DNA of 64,000 nucleotides from Turnera subulata (Eukaryota; Streptophyta; Magnoliopsida; Malpighiales; Passifloraceae), in contig JAKUCV010004830.1 in assembly GCA_028386065.3 (NCBI GenBank), forward strand, positions 18,566-82,565, read 5' to 3'. The position numbers and the translations under genes are program-made. The notes beneath the pieces are model-generated. The model worked only from the letters and a program-made list of their open reading frames with translations. It made no database searches and was not told the DNA's origin. Of the stretch, positions 11,701 to 22,923 are shown piece by piece; position 1 is the first letter of the stretch, and every line of letters begins with the position of its first letter.

Positions 11701-14409
11701 TTGTACAAACAGCTTTTTTTTTTTTCAAATTGTGGCACAAATATGTCAAAACATCACACTACTTCCTTGCAGTAGCACAAAATGCAGGTAAAGACTCACT
11801 ACCTGCATTCCCAGTTTCAAGTATATCACGTATTCCCAGCTTCAGGCCTCCATTTATTACTCTCTCAGAAAAATCCTCAGTTTTCACTTTTTCCAAGGAA
11901 AGAGAAGATGCATCGGAATTAAGCCTGACAACATCGTACATAACCCTTGGAGGCAATTCAGACTGGGGAACAGGAGAATTAAATAAACTGGGTGCCTGAC
12001 GCCATGGTACAGGACCAGATCCAGCTAATTGACTCCAACCTTTGATGGAAGGGTCTTTAACTCTCTCAGATAAAGATGCATGAGAAAATAAAGAAGACGC
12101 CCAAGCATTTGGTGTCTGAGATACAGAGTAAGGAACATAATCAGTCTTTCACGCGTAGTTAATCATGTCAGGTTCAAGTGGAGCAAGAATAGTTTATGGA
12201 CTAATTCAAAACAAATAAATAACAAGTTATAAATATGTATAACAAAGGGAAACATGTACATCATTGTCCAAACAATCGAATGATAATCAAGAACTGCATG
12301 GTCTTGGTAAAAATAGAATATTTGGATGGCAAGAATCAGTGTCATACTTACAAAAAGAATGTTTTTCCTTGCGCATGCCATGCACTCGATCCCGCCAGCA
12401 TCCAACAATACAAATGCATGAAGTGAAACAATGCACCCACAATGAACTTGCTGCGATATAAATTAATCATACGATACATTAGAGTGCAAATAACCCAACT
12501 TGGTGGATATTGATTACCTATAAAATATCTACCTGAGACTCAATAGCACATCAATCAGAATATTTTTCTCACCTTCCCGCAAGACTCACAACACCTCCAA
12601 CCAGAGGCATTCATGTGGAATGTCTCACAGAATCTCCCATCTTCATAGGCAGAACTAAACCATATGAGCTATAATCAGTTGTTAATCCAACGATAAGAAC
12701 AAAAGAAAAAGGCATCACAACACATAAATCTTGAGAAACCTGCTAAATCAGAAAGTTATACAGCACAAACTACAAACTCCTGTTGAATGAGATCTCCCAT
12801 TATTCATTCATTTTTAAGAAAAAACACCCGTTGCCTTAGCAACAAAATTAACCTCGTGTCACCTAAATCCAGATAGCTAGTTATCTACTAACATAGGATT
12901 GAAACGTAGCAAATTCTAGAGTCTAAGATGTCACTCTCCAATGTCTGTAGCATTAGCCTCTTCCATATTTCAAAAAATGTCCCTTACTACCAACAAGATC
13001 CTAGATCTATGCACAGCTTCTTACCAAGCAAGCAAATCACAAGTTAAAAACTACCCAAGATCCCCACTCCAAGAGAGGAAAGAAGTAGGACATTTACCAC
13101 TTTAACTTCAAGATTTGGGTGCACTACCAACCATAGTGAATCTACTTGCAATAAGACTGAGTTAAAAGAGAAATATTAAGAGGACACCGTCCAACCACAG
13201 AATTTTACTGAATTCAAAAATAAAATTGATATTCTAGACAAACCTCGGGCAATTTTCAAAGCAGAAAGGAAAATCTTAAACCAAAATCCAGTCCAGCATT
13301 CCACGTATAGTTTTAAAGATAGATGTGCATTTTTGAAACTCCGACAAACATCCAAGAAAATACATGTATTCCATCCATTCATTCAATACATGACTGCAAG
13401 TAAGCACAAGCAACTAGACAGGATAGCTCAATGTTGGCATCTCAAATAAATTCGTCCGCTGATTAGTATTGGCAGAACTTAGTTCTTATTTGAGCAAGCC
13501 TTTGCCTTATATTGTCACTATTTGTATCCACGCCGCTTCTTTTACTCCAAACACATTCACAACCTTATGTCCACCGTGGTTTATTGATTCAATCTCCACG
13601 GACGCACGTTATATCTTTGTTTGACATCAAAGCTAATCCTTACTCTAACTTCACAGCCTAAAATTCCCATAAATCCAACTAGCACCAACAAACAGTCATA
13701 TTAATTGTTACCATTTATAAATCTTCAAAACAACCCCTAGCAAGTAGGCACAGAGTGTTGACACACGTAACCTAAAATCCTAAGCAACAAACTACGCAAT
13801 AAGCATTCCAAATTCGACAACATAATAAAACAAAGCAAGAAGGTACAACAAGACGGAAAATTAGGGGAAGAAAGACTTAAAACAAAGCGTTGACGAAGCC
13901 AGAAGAGTAGATATTAACATGCATTCATTTTTCTCTACTCAAAAAAACATAAAACATTAAAAAAAACGAAATTCCAAAGTTAACCTCCAAACAAACCCCA
14001 ATTTTCAGCTCCACAACAACAACTTCCCAAATTTAGCAAATACCAAAAGTAAAGGCACACTCAAACCGCACCGAGTTCACCATCCAAATTCACACCAAAT
14101 TCACAGACATAATTGTCCCGTATTTTCCCCGTCCCTTCAAACGGCGAAGGAAAAAAAAAACTCAAAAACGACAGAAGTGTTAATTTGGTTCACGGAAACT
14201 CACGCGCATCGATCGCAGAGGTCGGCCAAGTCGCCGGAGCGGAGGCGCCAGCCTTTACGAGATTTGAAGTCCGTACAATAGGGATTGAAGCACTTCTTTG
14301 ACTGCGCCGAAGAAGACGAAGAAGTGGTAGCGGCAGTAGTAGTAGCACCAGTAACAGCAGCAGCAGCTGAGCTGGCGGCGGCGGCGGCGGAGGCAGCAGA
14401 AGCTGCCAT
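5709..14409 (-). CDS. VAL/HSI2-type B3-CW transcriptional repressor
   Basis: A 14-exon gene with a predicted protein of 896 aa. Coding exons on the minus strand: 14204-14409, 12573-12654, 12352-12450, 11803-12115, 11321-11654, 11019-11115, 10017-10191, 9683-9762, 9077-9124, 8737-8997, 7960-8009, 7105-7218, 6684-6754, 5709-6469. Domains in order: an Ala-rich N-terminus; a Cys/His-rich PHD-like zinc finger (about 40-125, [27 protein letters not shown]); the B3 DNA-binding domain (about 345-450, [38 protein letters not shown]); a CW zinc finger (about 583-625, [15 protein letters not shown]); a late Cys cluster ([10 protein letters not shown]); and an EAR repression motif IDLNIQPE near 805. The family binds RY elements, reads histone H3 methylation and recruits Polycomb to silence seed-maturation genes and FLC. 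The layout matches VAL1/VAL2, but which paralogue is not settled. Confidence 0.93.
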
Positions 14410-14639
14410 CGAAACGGCTCCGCTTCGGGCGAGTGAGAGAGAAAGAGTTATACAGACTGAAAAAAGAACTGCTTAAAAAAAAGACCGATAACTACCTAAC
14501 CATAACACATGATTTAAAAAAAAAAAATGAAAAAAATGAAACGGAAAGAATATTTAGAATTTTGAAATGGTGAGGACAGGAAGAGAGGGTGAAATGGTGG
14601 ATTTTACGGCCTGATCTGTGCAATCATGAATAATAGGGC

Positions 14640-14652
14640 TTTATATATATAT
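14640..14652 (-). promoter_or_regulatory. Candidate TATA box for the VAL-type gene
   Basis: On the minus strand the sequence reads TATATATATAAAG about 235 bases upstream of the VAL-type ATG. A CT-rich leader lies between them. The spacing suits a plant TATA box with a leader of about 200 bases. It is called by position and motif only. Confidence 0.4.
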
Positions 14653-15392
14653 GTGTAGAGACTGAAGAGAAAGAGAGGGTTTAGGTTGAGAGATAGAATA
14701 GAAGGGGGAGAGAGAGGAGAAATGGCTGTGGCTTTGCGTGCATTGAAGCGAGCGAGAGCGAAAAGAGAGAGAGAGAGAGTAATAAATGTGTTTTTCTTTT
14801 GCTTAATATTTATATAATCCACGCTCCTGCGCGTGTGCTTCTGCGCGTCTGGTTGTTACGAGGGCTAAATATTTGGGAGTTTCTTGATGATTGATGATGG
14901 GAGCCAAAGCTTAATAGTAGTAGTGAAATTGCTTAGGCCAGGTTGTGGCAGTGGGGTGGGTGATTTAATAAAGAGGATTATACTAGTTTAGGAAATGAGT
15001 GACGAATTGGTGACTAATTATTTATCTCTCTTGATTATAGTTTTTAAAACTTATCTGTTTCCTAAAACGTTAGTATTAGTTAGGAGTTGAATAAGGGAAC
15101 CAAGTTATGGACTTGACTTGTTATTGAACGAAAGAATATTAGACTTAATTCCTTTCTGTTATTATATATATTTTTTCAGGAGTTTCGGTGGTTATGATGA
15201 TCTACCAAAACATGCAGCCGCAAGCAACGCACATCCTAGAATTGAAGAGTAGCGTGGTGGTAATAAGAATAATTTGTTAAAAGCTTAGTGTATGTATTAA
15301 AAACATGGCGGATTCTGTTGCAACTGGAAGGTGATGGACTTAATTATGGACACTACACATGTAGTACTGCAACGGCGCGCTAACCTTCAAAC
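14653..15392. other. Intergenic, VAL upstream region
   Basis: AT-rich sequence upstream of the VAL-type gene, with a GA-rich run near 14765-14780. No gene or bounded repeat is seen. Confidence 0.5.
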
Positions 15393-15524
15393 TATTTTTG
15401 TTTATTTGGTAGGTGATATTAACTTCAAATCCAATCTACAAAGAGTAATTTGGAGTAGTATTTTTGTTTATTTGGGTAGGTGAAATTAACTTCATATCTA
15501 ATCTACAAAAAGTAATTTGGAGTA
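15393..15524. repeat. Tandem duplication, period about 66 bp
   Basis: Two adjacent copies of a unit starting TATTTTTGTTTATTTGG and ending GTAATTTGGAGTA. They start near 15393 and 15459 and differ at a few positions. This is a local non-coding duplication. Confidence 0.75.
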
Positions 15525-15589
15525 ATAAAATCTCGTTACTAGTAAAAAGAGGGGGGTACAAGATAAATTAGCAAATAAGTAGTATTTGA

Positions 15590-16243
15590 TAGGGATGGCA
15601 AAAATCCCCATTAACGGGGGATCCGCGGGGATTCCTCGCCGTGGGGACGGGGATGAGGACGATTATTGACCCGTTGGGATGGGGATGGGGAGGATTTTCA
15701 ACCCGAGACTAATTTAAGGATGGAGATGGGGATCATAATACGCGCCCCACGGGGACCCGCAAAAATATAAAATAACGATTTTATCCTTCTAGTTACTCTA
15801 TATACAAATATATATATATATATATTTCAAGTTTGGATTTTTAGCCATTTTGTTCAAATATAAAACAAAAAGGTAAAAGGATAATATAGACCATAAGTTT
15901 ACTTTAATTCACTTAGTTTATTATATTTTTCATTATCATGTTTGAATCTTTTAGTGGTAAAATATAGTATTAGATAGTAATATATATTTTGTATTGACAC
16001 TAGTATTAATAAGTATTTTTGTAATTGCTTGAAACTAAATTTCAAATTTTCAAGTAATAAAAATTGTAAATGTTTAAAATTAATAATTTGAGTCGTGGGG
16101 ATCCGCGAGGATCCGTGGAGAGTGCGGGGGGCAGGGATTGGGACCAAATTCCTCCCGTCCCGGGGAATTAGGAGAGTTTTAGGTCGCGGGGACGGGGCGG
16201 GGATTCCTCTACCCGCACAATCTCCGCCCGGCTGCCATCCCTA
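15590..16243. mobile_element. Non-autonomous hAT-like element
   Basis: A 654-bp element with 11-bp terminal inverted repeats: TAGGGATGGCA at the left end and TGCCATCCCTA at the right. The outer 100 bases on each side are G-rich or C-rich in mirror fashion (GGGGATCCGCGGGGA-like), while the middle is AT-rich. It has no transposase ORF. The ends resemble plant hAT-type non-autonomous elements. No clear 8-bp target duplication is seen, so the insertion is either old or not exactly delimited. Confidence 0.65.
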
Positions 16244-16921
16244 CTGACGACTTTGTTTCCTTCCTGTTTTTTCCTATACCGAAGAAGAAGGCTGTTTTTT
16301 TACTTTTTACTAAAGCCAAAAAGTTTGTTGTCCTATTTCGTGGGTAGGTTTGTTGAGAATAATGAAATCTGAGAGTACAAGGAAGGAAGGAGGAGGGAGG
16401 ATTAATCATGTACATGTAATGTAACTCTCCTGGTCCTGGACAAATAAAACAAAAGGGTAGAGATAATTTTTGGGGTATAGTAGTGTGACCAATATGCCCT
16501 CATGCGGCGAATGTGGAGCTGTCAATGAGGTTTACGATGAAAGAGAATAAGGAAAAGCCCGGAGGTCGTTTTTGTCAACTGGAATGGGGGCCACTAGTGG
16601 GCTGACTAATCATATGCATGGACCCGACGCGGGGAGTCATGCAACAATCACGTAAAGCTCAAGTCTCTACTACTACTCTTTTGGTCTCTACCTAAGCACG
16701 CGCTGTTGGCTTCAGTTTTGTCTGCCTGCCACTCTTTTCCGCCCGAAATTGTCCTCTAAAGTTCAAACCAAACTTGGGGGCATATATATATTTATGTAGT
16801 CCATTTTATTTGAGAGTTGAGACTCTTTATTATGGGAGATGTTGTTGTGTTTAGTCAAGCAGCTGTGATCGTAACTTGAATTCGAAATCTCTTACTTCAT
16901 AGACGACCACATTATGAAATC

Positions 16922-16967
16922 AAAACTATTATAATGCAGATTCTCAAAAAAAAACTATTATAATGCA
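16922..16967 (+). mobile_element. 12-bp A-tailed insertion with 17-bp direct repeat
   Basis: The 17-mer AAAACTATTATAATGCA occurs at 16922-16938 and 16951-16967. Between the copies is only GATTCTCAAAAA. The arrangement fits a target-primed retroelement insertion that was truncated almost completely at its 5' end. Confidence 0.5.
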
Positions 16968-18654
16968 AATCAAAAATCCAAATCCTCTGGAATATATTAT
17001 ATTATTTAAGATATAGGAGCTCTAAGTTTGAGGCGAATAATTTATCCAATTTGTTAATTCTTCTTTTCTTTATCGTAAGATGGCTTGAAGATTTTAATTT
17101 GGATTCTATGCGAAGAAGCATTAGCATTAGCAATAGAAGATTTTTACGTGCTCGAGAAAAAAATAAGATCATCACGATTCTTTGTGCGCGTTTGGGAAAA
17201 GGATCCTTGACACATGCTCAGGTGGATAGCACGTGATTGAACTGGAAAAATAATACAATAATTTGTATAGTTCTACATGAATTCATTCGAAGGACCCCAG
17301 AGAAGAAAAAAAGACGAAATTCCTAGGCAACTCATCAAATCATACGGGAAAAAAGTTGGATAAAGAGACTAAAACAAACATGGGTGAATTATTAAAGAAT
17401 TACCTGTGTAGTGACCATCGAGATTGCAGATTGAACTTCCAGTATGGTTTGGCCGTTGGCGATTTGTCAGGCATTAATTAATTAATGAGTATACACGGGG
17501 CCTTAAAATTAAGTGTCCCCCAAAATTATTCACCAGACGCAAGCAAATAATTATTACAAGTTGTGGTTTCCTATTTATATTTCATTATACGGGAACTATA
17601 TATACGGAGAGACACAAATGAGTGATGATTGAGGCCTGTGATATAAAATTAGAGGTGATACACATGCAGTGCAATATACACGAACATAGTAGCGATGCAT
17701 GCACACATTCATGGATTAATTGTCTGAGGTGCATGCATGGCGGCTTGAAAAAACTTGGGTTATAAAAATGTCGAGACAAAAAACAACACAAGCTAAGGTT
17801 TAACATATAAGTTTTTTTTTTTTTTTTACTAGCACGATATCGATGTTATATATACTGATATATTCCTACTGATATATTCCAAAGCCGTAGTTCAAAGAAA
17901 ATAAAGATATCGATTACCATTACATCTCGGCCACATCTAACAACAATGTCGCTTTTCTTGTTCCCTCCCTAGGATAAAGCTCAACGTTTCACAATTTAGT
18001 GAGCGGTGACGGACTGCCACACGTATAACTCCTAATAATTTCCACTGAAATGAATCTGAGAAGATAATTAAGCCAAAGTGTTAGTGGACTAGAAAGGTCC
18101 AGGAGCATCAATGACCATTTCTAGATTACAATTTTGGGAAGTTCGTTATAGTTAACTACCCGCTGTGATCTTAGTGTTGCTCGCTTGTTAGTTGATTTTT
18201 GGAAGAACAAGGTTGTGTATATATTGAATATATATTGACTGTTGTTATATTATGAATAATTCTCTATATTATTGTTCAATAAATGAAGCTCTACATTTTT
18301 CTACATTCTTGTTTAATATATGATTTTTTTCGTCCACCCGTTGAAGGTCTAGGCTGAAGGTTTCGAATTCAAATCTTTCTAGAAGCCCCATAAATGCAAA
18401 AAAAAAAAAAAGAGCCCTTGGTTTATCATCAATCATCATAGCTTGGTTCTGTTTGGGCTCCCTGTTTTTTTTTTTTTAAAAAAAATGAGCCTCAATTAAT
18501 CTTTCTTTCTATTCGGGACCTGGAAATATTTAATTCGGTAATACACTCACCCTTATTCCAAATATTAATAATTCTGTTAGATCCAAACAGTAAAACATAA
18601 CAGGTTTAAAATAAATATATTAGGAGTATGAATATCTATCACTTGAAACTAATG

Positions 18655-18722
18655 TAGATCCAATACACGTAGCAGCTTAATAAATCATCATTCTTCACAA
18701 AAAAAAAAAAATAGATCCAATA
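18655..18722 (+). mobile_element. 46-bp A-tailed insertion with 11-bp target duplication
   Basis: TAGATCCAATA occurs at 18655-18665 and 18712-18722. The 46 bases between them end in TTCTTCAC plus a run of A. This fits a 5'-truncated LINE or SINE copy. Confidence 0.55.
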
Positions 18723-18761
18723 GATTAACTTCCAGAAAAAGAAAAAAAGAATTTGGATAAA

Positions 18762-18819
18762 TGGGCCCAAAACTAAACGGATTATGGGCCCAATATCAAA
18801 ATAGGCTGTTTAATGGGCT
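18762..18819 (+). promoter_or_regulatory. Site II (TGGGCC) promoter cluster
   Basis: Two palindromic TGGGCCCA motifs (18762-18769 and 18785-18792) and a TGGGCT (18814-18819) lie just before the presumed first exon of the membrane protein gene. Site II elements bind TCP factors and mark promoters of broadly expressed plant genes. Confidence 0.55.
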
Positions 18820-19041
18820 TTTTACAATCTTTATTATAGAAATCCCACCTGGGTTTGCAAAGCCGTAAGGTCAAGCGACTCGAACCTTAAAAGATTCCCG
18901 GGTTTTGTGAAACCCTTGCCATTTCCTCTTCTCTTCTGTTTTGGAGGAACATTTTGAGAGAGGAAACCGCGAAGCACGAACTCGAGCCACCGAGTCAGAC
19001 TCAGTCGACGCCGCCGATCGGTTTCAGCCACTCTTCCTCCG

Positions 19042-19984
19042 GTAAACGACATTTCTTCTCTCCTCTTGGTTTTCGAGCTTTCTCGATTCTTTCTGTGATG
19101 ACTCCTACATTCACCCAGCGCTAGTTCTATCTTGCGATTAGGGTTTGCTTGCTTTCTTTGTGGTTTTCAAATTTTAGGAATTTATTTTATTTCGCAGTTT
19201 GGCTCTATTGAGGTTAATATTTGCTCTGTTTACTGCTACTAATCAACTTAGAATATCCACCACCAGTGTGATTACATTTCCGGTTTGGTAGCTTGTTGTA
19301 TTTCAGTTCTTTCTTCGGGGGCTCCCGTGAACAAGCAAATGTTGCTTTAACTTCTTTAGCCTTTAAGAGTCAGCTCTCTCTCCATTAGAAACTGGGTACT
19401 ATTTCTAAAGGTTTTTGCTGGTCTGATCTAGATAATCAAGTTGTTATTTCTCTGGTTAGGCAAATCACTAGCCTGAGTCTCTTAGCACCAAGTTACTTCA
19501 GTATTTTTGGCTTGGCTTGACTGCTAGGCAGGTTTACTTTGGCGGTATCTTTCAAGGTTTTTCTTGGACATGGGCCTTCAGTTGTAGTTCTTTTTTCTTT
19601 TATCTTTTTTCAATTTCTGTTTCTTTGTTTTAGTTGATGTGATTTTGTTTGTTGTATGGATTCAAATCCACCTGCTCTAGTTTTATCTCCCGATTAGAGT
19701 GTTCTTGTGCTTTTCAACTTGGGAATTGATTTAGTTTGCAGTTCGCTCTTCTAAGGTTGCTAATTGCTATGTTTACTGATCAACAACTAAGAACTGCAAT
19801 CCACATGAATGTAATTTCTGGTTTGGTTACTTCTTGTAGTTTCTTGCTCCAATGAACAAATTGTGCTTGCACTGTTGTCTTCTGCTTATGTTTAATTTGC
19901 AAGTACAGTCTTTTCTTTTTTTCTAGTAGCTTCAATTTCTTTTTCTCTGTTTTAGTTACGGGGATTTTGTTTTTGTTGAAACAG
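19042..19984 (+). other. Presumed 5' intron with internal duplication
   Basis: The donor is TCCTCCG|GTAAAC at 19042 and the acceptor is TTGAAACAG ending at 19984. The exon before it (about 18840-19041) has no ATG, so it appears to be untranslated leader. Inside the intron, a stretch starting near 19114 is repeated in diverged form from about 19660. Shared landmarks are CTAGTTYTATCT, GTTTACTG and TGTTTTAGTT. Confidence 0.55.
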
Positions 19985-19986
19985 AT

Positions 19987-20567
19987 ATGGATCCAGATAC
20001 ACAAGAGGAGATAAGAGGAGGATTGAATCTACAGCATCCATTTTGGTGCCAAGTCTTGTGACGCAATTTAGAGTTGTTGCTGACAGAGAAAAAATGATTC
20101 AAGATTCTGGTTTTAACGCCATCAAATTTGCTGTTGACTGGTCCATTCTTCCCATGATTAACAACCTCATGTTTTCATTCATTTTTCGGGGATACTGGCT
20201 TGCCGTATTGGCCATTCAAGGACTCTATATATTTGGTTTGGTTGTACCATTTTGGTGGGCACACTTCGAACTGAAAAGGATGATTTTAGAAGCAAGTGTA
20301 TTTGAGCAAAGTCGGATCAACATAACCAATATGGCGAAGACATTGAGTGAAGATTTGGACAGGATGTTGGCTAGATTAAATGTAACCTGGGCTTCACTTC
20401 CTGACGCGGGCATCAAGATCTATCTTGACACCCTTGATCAGCTGGGGAAGTCGCTCTCTGCATCCTCTGGTATCACGAAGTCTGCAAACAATTATATGAA
20501 GATGCTTATATTACCTTTTGTTCAGGCATCTTTTGTAATAGCTATGTGTTTATACTTATTTGGGTAG
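19987..20567 (+). CDS. Small multi-span membrane protein, unknown family; 5' end out of frame
   Basis: I do not recognise the family. An open frame runs to TAG at 20565-20567 and includes VPSLVTQFRVVADREKMIQD. It has two hydrophobic spans near its start (SILPMINNLMFSFIFRGYWL, then VLAIQGLYIFGLVVPFWW), a central amphipathic part (INITNMAKTLSEDLDRML) and a C-terminal span (MLILPFVQASFVIAMCLYLFG). The likely start, ATG at 19987 just after the intron acceptor (MDPDTQEEI), is out of frame with this body by one base. The first in-frame ATG is at 20094 (MIQDSGF). The body frame reads GDKRRIESTASILV upstream, so a one-base loss near 20005-20015 would explain the mismatch. The possibilities are an assembly error, a real mutation, or use of the internal start. 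Confidence 0.65.
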
Positions 20568-21864
20568 TCTGTTTCATGAGGAGCAAACTGTTAGATTGCT
20601 GGTCCTCTCTTTTAAGTGCAGGATGGGGATCGATGTTGTAAATATAGTGTTGATCTTTTCAATGGAAACTTTGGTCCCTACTATTGAAAAGTTTTATGTA
20701 TTGATTTGTCCAATACCTTTGTGCAGTGAAAGTAGAATGCTTGACTAATAGCAAACAAGTATGTAACTTGGAAGCATCTGCGATAATTAGCTCGAAGATA
20801 TGTTGGACTATTGAATCTTGACACCTTTCCAACGGTTCTTTTTCAGTGTTTACTGGAAGGCGTGGGGCTTATGCTTAGATTGATGTCCTTAAACAACCAG
20901 GAAATATGTCAATTAGATTCCTGTCCGGTCCCATCTTCTTCCTCGTTGAATCTGATGCAACATAAAATGAATGTTCACGTATATTTTTGGGCTTATTCAT
21001 AAGGTAGATTTGCAATTCCAGTTACGAATTCAGCTATAAATGTATTACTTTGTCCAATGCGGCTGAATGATGTGCATATGCTTATGCTGATTGCTTTAAA
21101 CAAAAAGAAAAAGCCCGGCTTTGTTCTACCCATAAGATAGTAGGTACCATATCTACTAGACAAAGAGCCATTATTTGCATTAAGGCTTTAAGTTGGACAA
21201 CTACTTGTAGGGGAAAAAAATTATGGCGCTCACTAGTTACACTAATAATATCATAACCAAGTTGATTCTCAAGAAATAAGAATTCTTAAAATAGAAAAAT
21301 AAATAAATTTTATTTTCTTATAAATAGGAAAATAAAGAAAAAGCTGGATTGGTTGCTATTAAGAGTATAATAGGGGTAAGCAAACCTGGCTGTGTTTGTT
21401 AATAAGCAAATGGGTAAGTAAGCGCAAACAGTAGGAATCTCTTTCTGAGGTTTGTCTTGGAATTTCTTACTCAGAATTCAAGAAAATAAAATCCCCTGAG
21501 GTACAAAGTGTGTAATGTCAATGGGTGTTAATTGTTCACTGGCTTGGCTCTCTTACTCTGAATCTCAAATTCAAAATATATATCCTCTACAGAGATCGGG
21601 AGGTTTATATACAACAAGCGCAGAAAACGCAAAATTTGTGCAGCAGAACCTCTAGGACAAGTTGCATTGGTTTGCACGCTACATGAAGAAAAAATTTCAG
21701 ATGAACCCTCTCCACCACCTCCACATACACACGACTCCATTAAAATCAAGACCAAACAATTTATCTATATCATATCAAATCTATTAAAAAGATCAGCTAT
21801 TTCCAAACAACTTCGCCAAAAAAAAAAAGCTATTTCCAAACAGTTAATTGTGTCTATTATGTTT
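20568..21864. other. Intergenic, 3' side of membrane protein gene
   Basis: Contains the 3' UTR and AT-rich sequence. One 18-bp A-tailed insertion with a target duplication lies at 21795-21842. No gene is supported. Confidence 0.5.
21795..21842 (+). mobile_element. 18-bp A-tailed insertion with 15-bp target duplication
   Basis: AGCTATTTCCAAACA occurs at 21795-21809 and again at 21828-21842. Between the copies is only ACTTCGCC plus ten A. The duplication is exact, which fits a recent, very short target-primed insertion. Confidence 0.6.
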
Positions 21865-21990
21865 TCTTTCTTTTTTTTTTTAATTACAACCTAAATCTAC
21901 CCAAGCCCCACCCCACCCTGCAGTGCCCTAGATCGAACTAGGGCGGCACAAAGCTAAAACCCATGCTACTGCGCTACGGGAGCGCTGGCC
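21865..21990 (-). mobile_element. tRNA-derived SINE (Au-like)
   Basis: On the minus strand the element starts near 21990 with CTCCCGTAGCGCAGTAGC (A-box region), followed by CCTAGTTCGATCTAGG (B box). It continues through a G-rich body to an A-rich tail at about 21870-21881. The flanks CTATTATGTTTTCTTTC and CTATCGTGTTTAGTTTC match imperfectly and may be a decayed target duplication. The order of A box, B box, short body and A tail is that of a plant SINE. The family name is tentative. Confidence 0.7.
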
Positions 21991-22923
21991 TATCGTGTTT
22001 AGTTTCAACCAACCCGACGTCAAGGAGGCGCATGTTGCCGTAATCTCTCCTTACTATTTGTAAACCATTAGCAGCATCCACTATAATTTTTTTCTTACAA
22101 AAAAGATTCTATGCAAAAAAAAAAAAAAGGCCAGTAATAAAAGACTAACCTTATATCAAAAGAACGTTAATATAGTTTGTTGGTTAGTATATGAACCCAG
22201 TTGAAGGCAATCAATCTCCCAACAAATCTGTGTTATGCCAAACGATTGTGCTTGCTGGAGAGTAGGGCAAGAAGTCATGAGTTCAGCCTCCAAGCTGAGT
22301 GGATACCTGTTGCACTTAAGAGAATTTTTTTTTTTTCTACGAACCAACTTCAAAAATAAGGTCAATAAGGTCAAACCTCAGCCGCTGAAACCCCCCAATC
22401 AATAAGGTCTGTTAAAATAAACACACAAACTTAACTTGGATTGAGATTGATATTGCCATTCTAAAGAAAGATAAACAGCAGAGGTTATTTCATAACCCTG
22501 AAACCATAAGAGCACCAGCTAGATAGAGAGATAGAAAAACATAGTCAGGACCCGAAATAGTCAACTAGGTCAAGAGTACTAAAGCCTTTGTATATTTGAC
22601 AGTACCAGCTATTTTGGATTGAAATTGCATTATTATCAATCCAAAATTAGCTGAAATGCCTGAGAATATCTGTTAGTATTAGTATGATGTTTAATCTAGT
22701 AATCAACTCCACTATATTTTGATTCTCCAGACCAGAGAACATTGTCTGTACAAAGTGAAGAAACATTTATTTCCCATTTCAGTCAGCAACTAGCTAAATA
22801 AATATGCCTTTCAATCTGATTATTTCCCTTTTATAGTTCTATACAAGAAAAATGGAAAAACAAACGAAATTTTCATCTTTGCGATACTCCAGTAAAAATA
22901 AGATTTGTGAAGAACTTTGATTA
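21991..22923. other. Intergenic, 3' side of sphingosine kinase gene
   Basis: AT-rich. A B-box-like stretch (GAGTTCAGCCTCC near 22280) followed by a T run hints at another old SINE, but its ends are not clear. No gene is seen. Confidence 0.4.

Larger units (their letters stand above)
16244..18761. other. Intergenic, AT-rich
   Basis: No gene is seen here. Two very short A-tailed insertions with target duplications lie within it (16922-16967 and 18655-18722, listed separately). A weak tRNA-promoter-like B box is seen near 18350, but no complete SINE. Confidence 0.5.

Noticed and set aside
21920..21990. tRNA gene on the minus strand
   Set aside because: Same reason: box motifs followed by a SINE body and an A tail.
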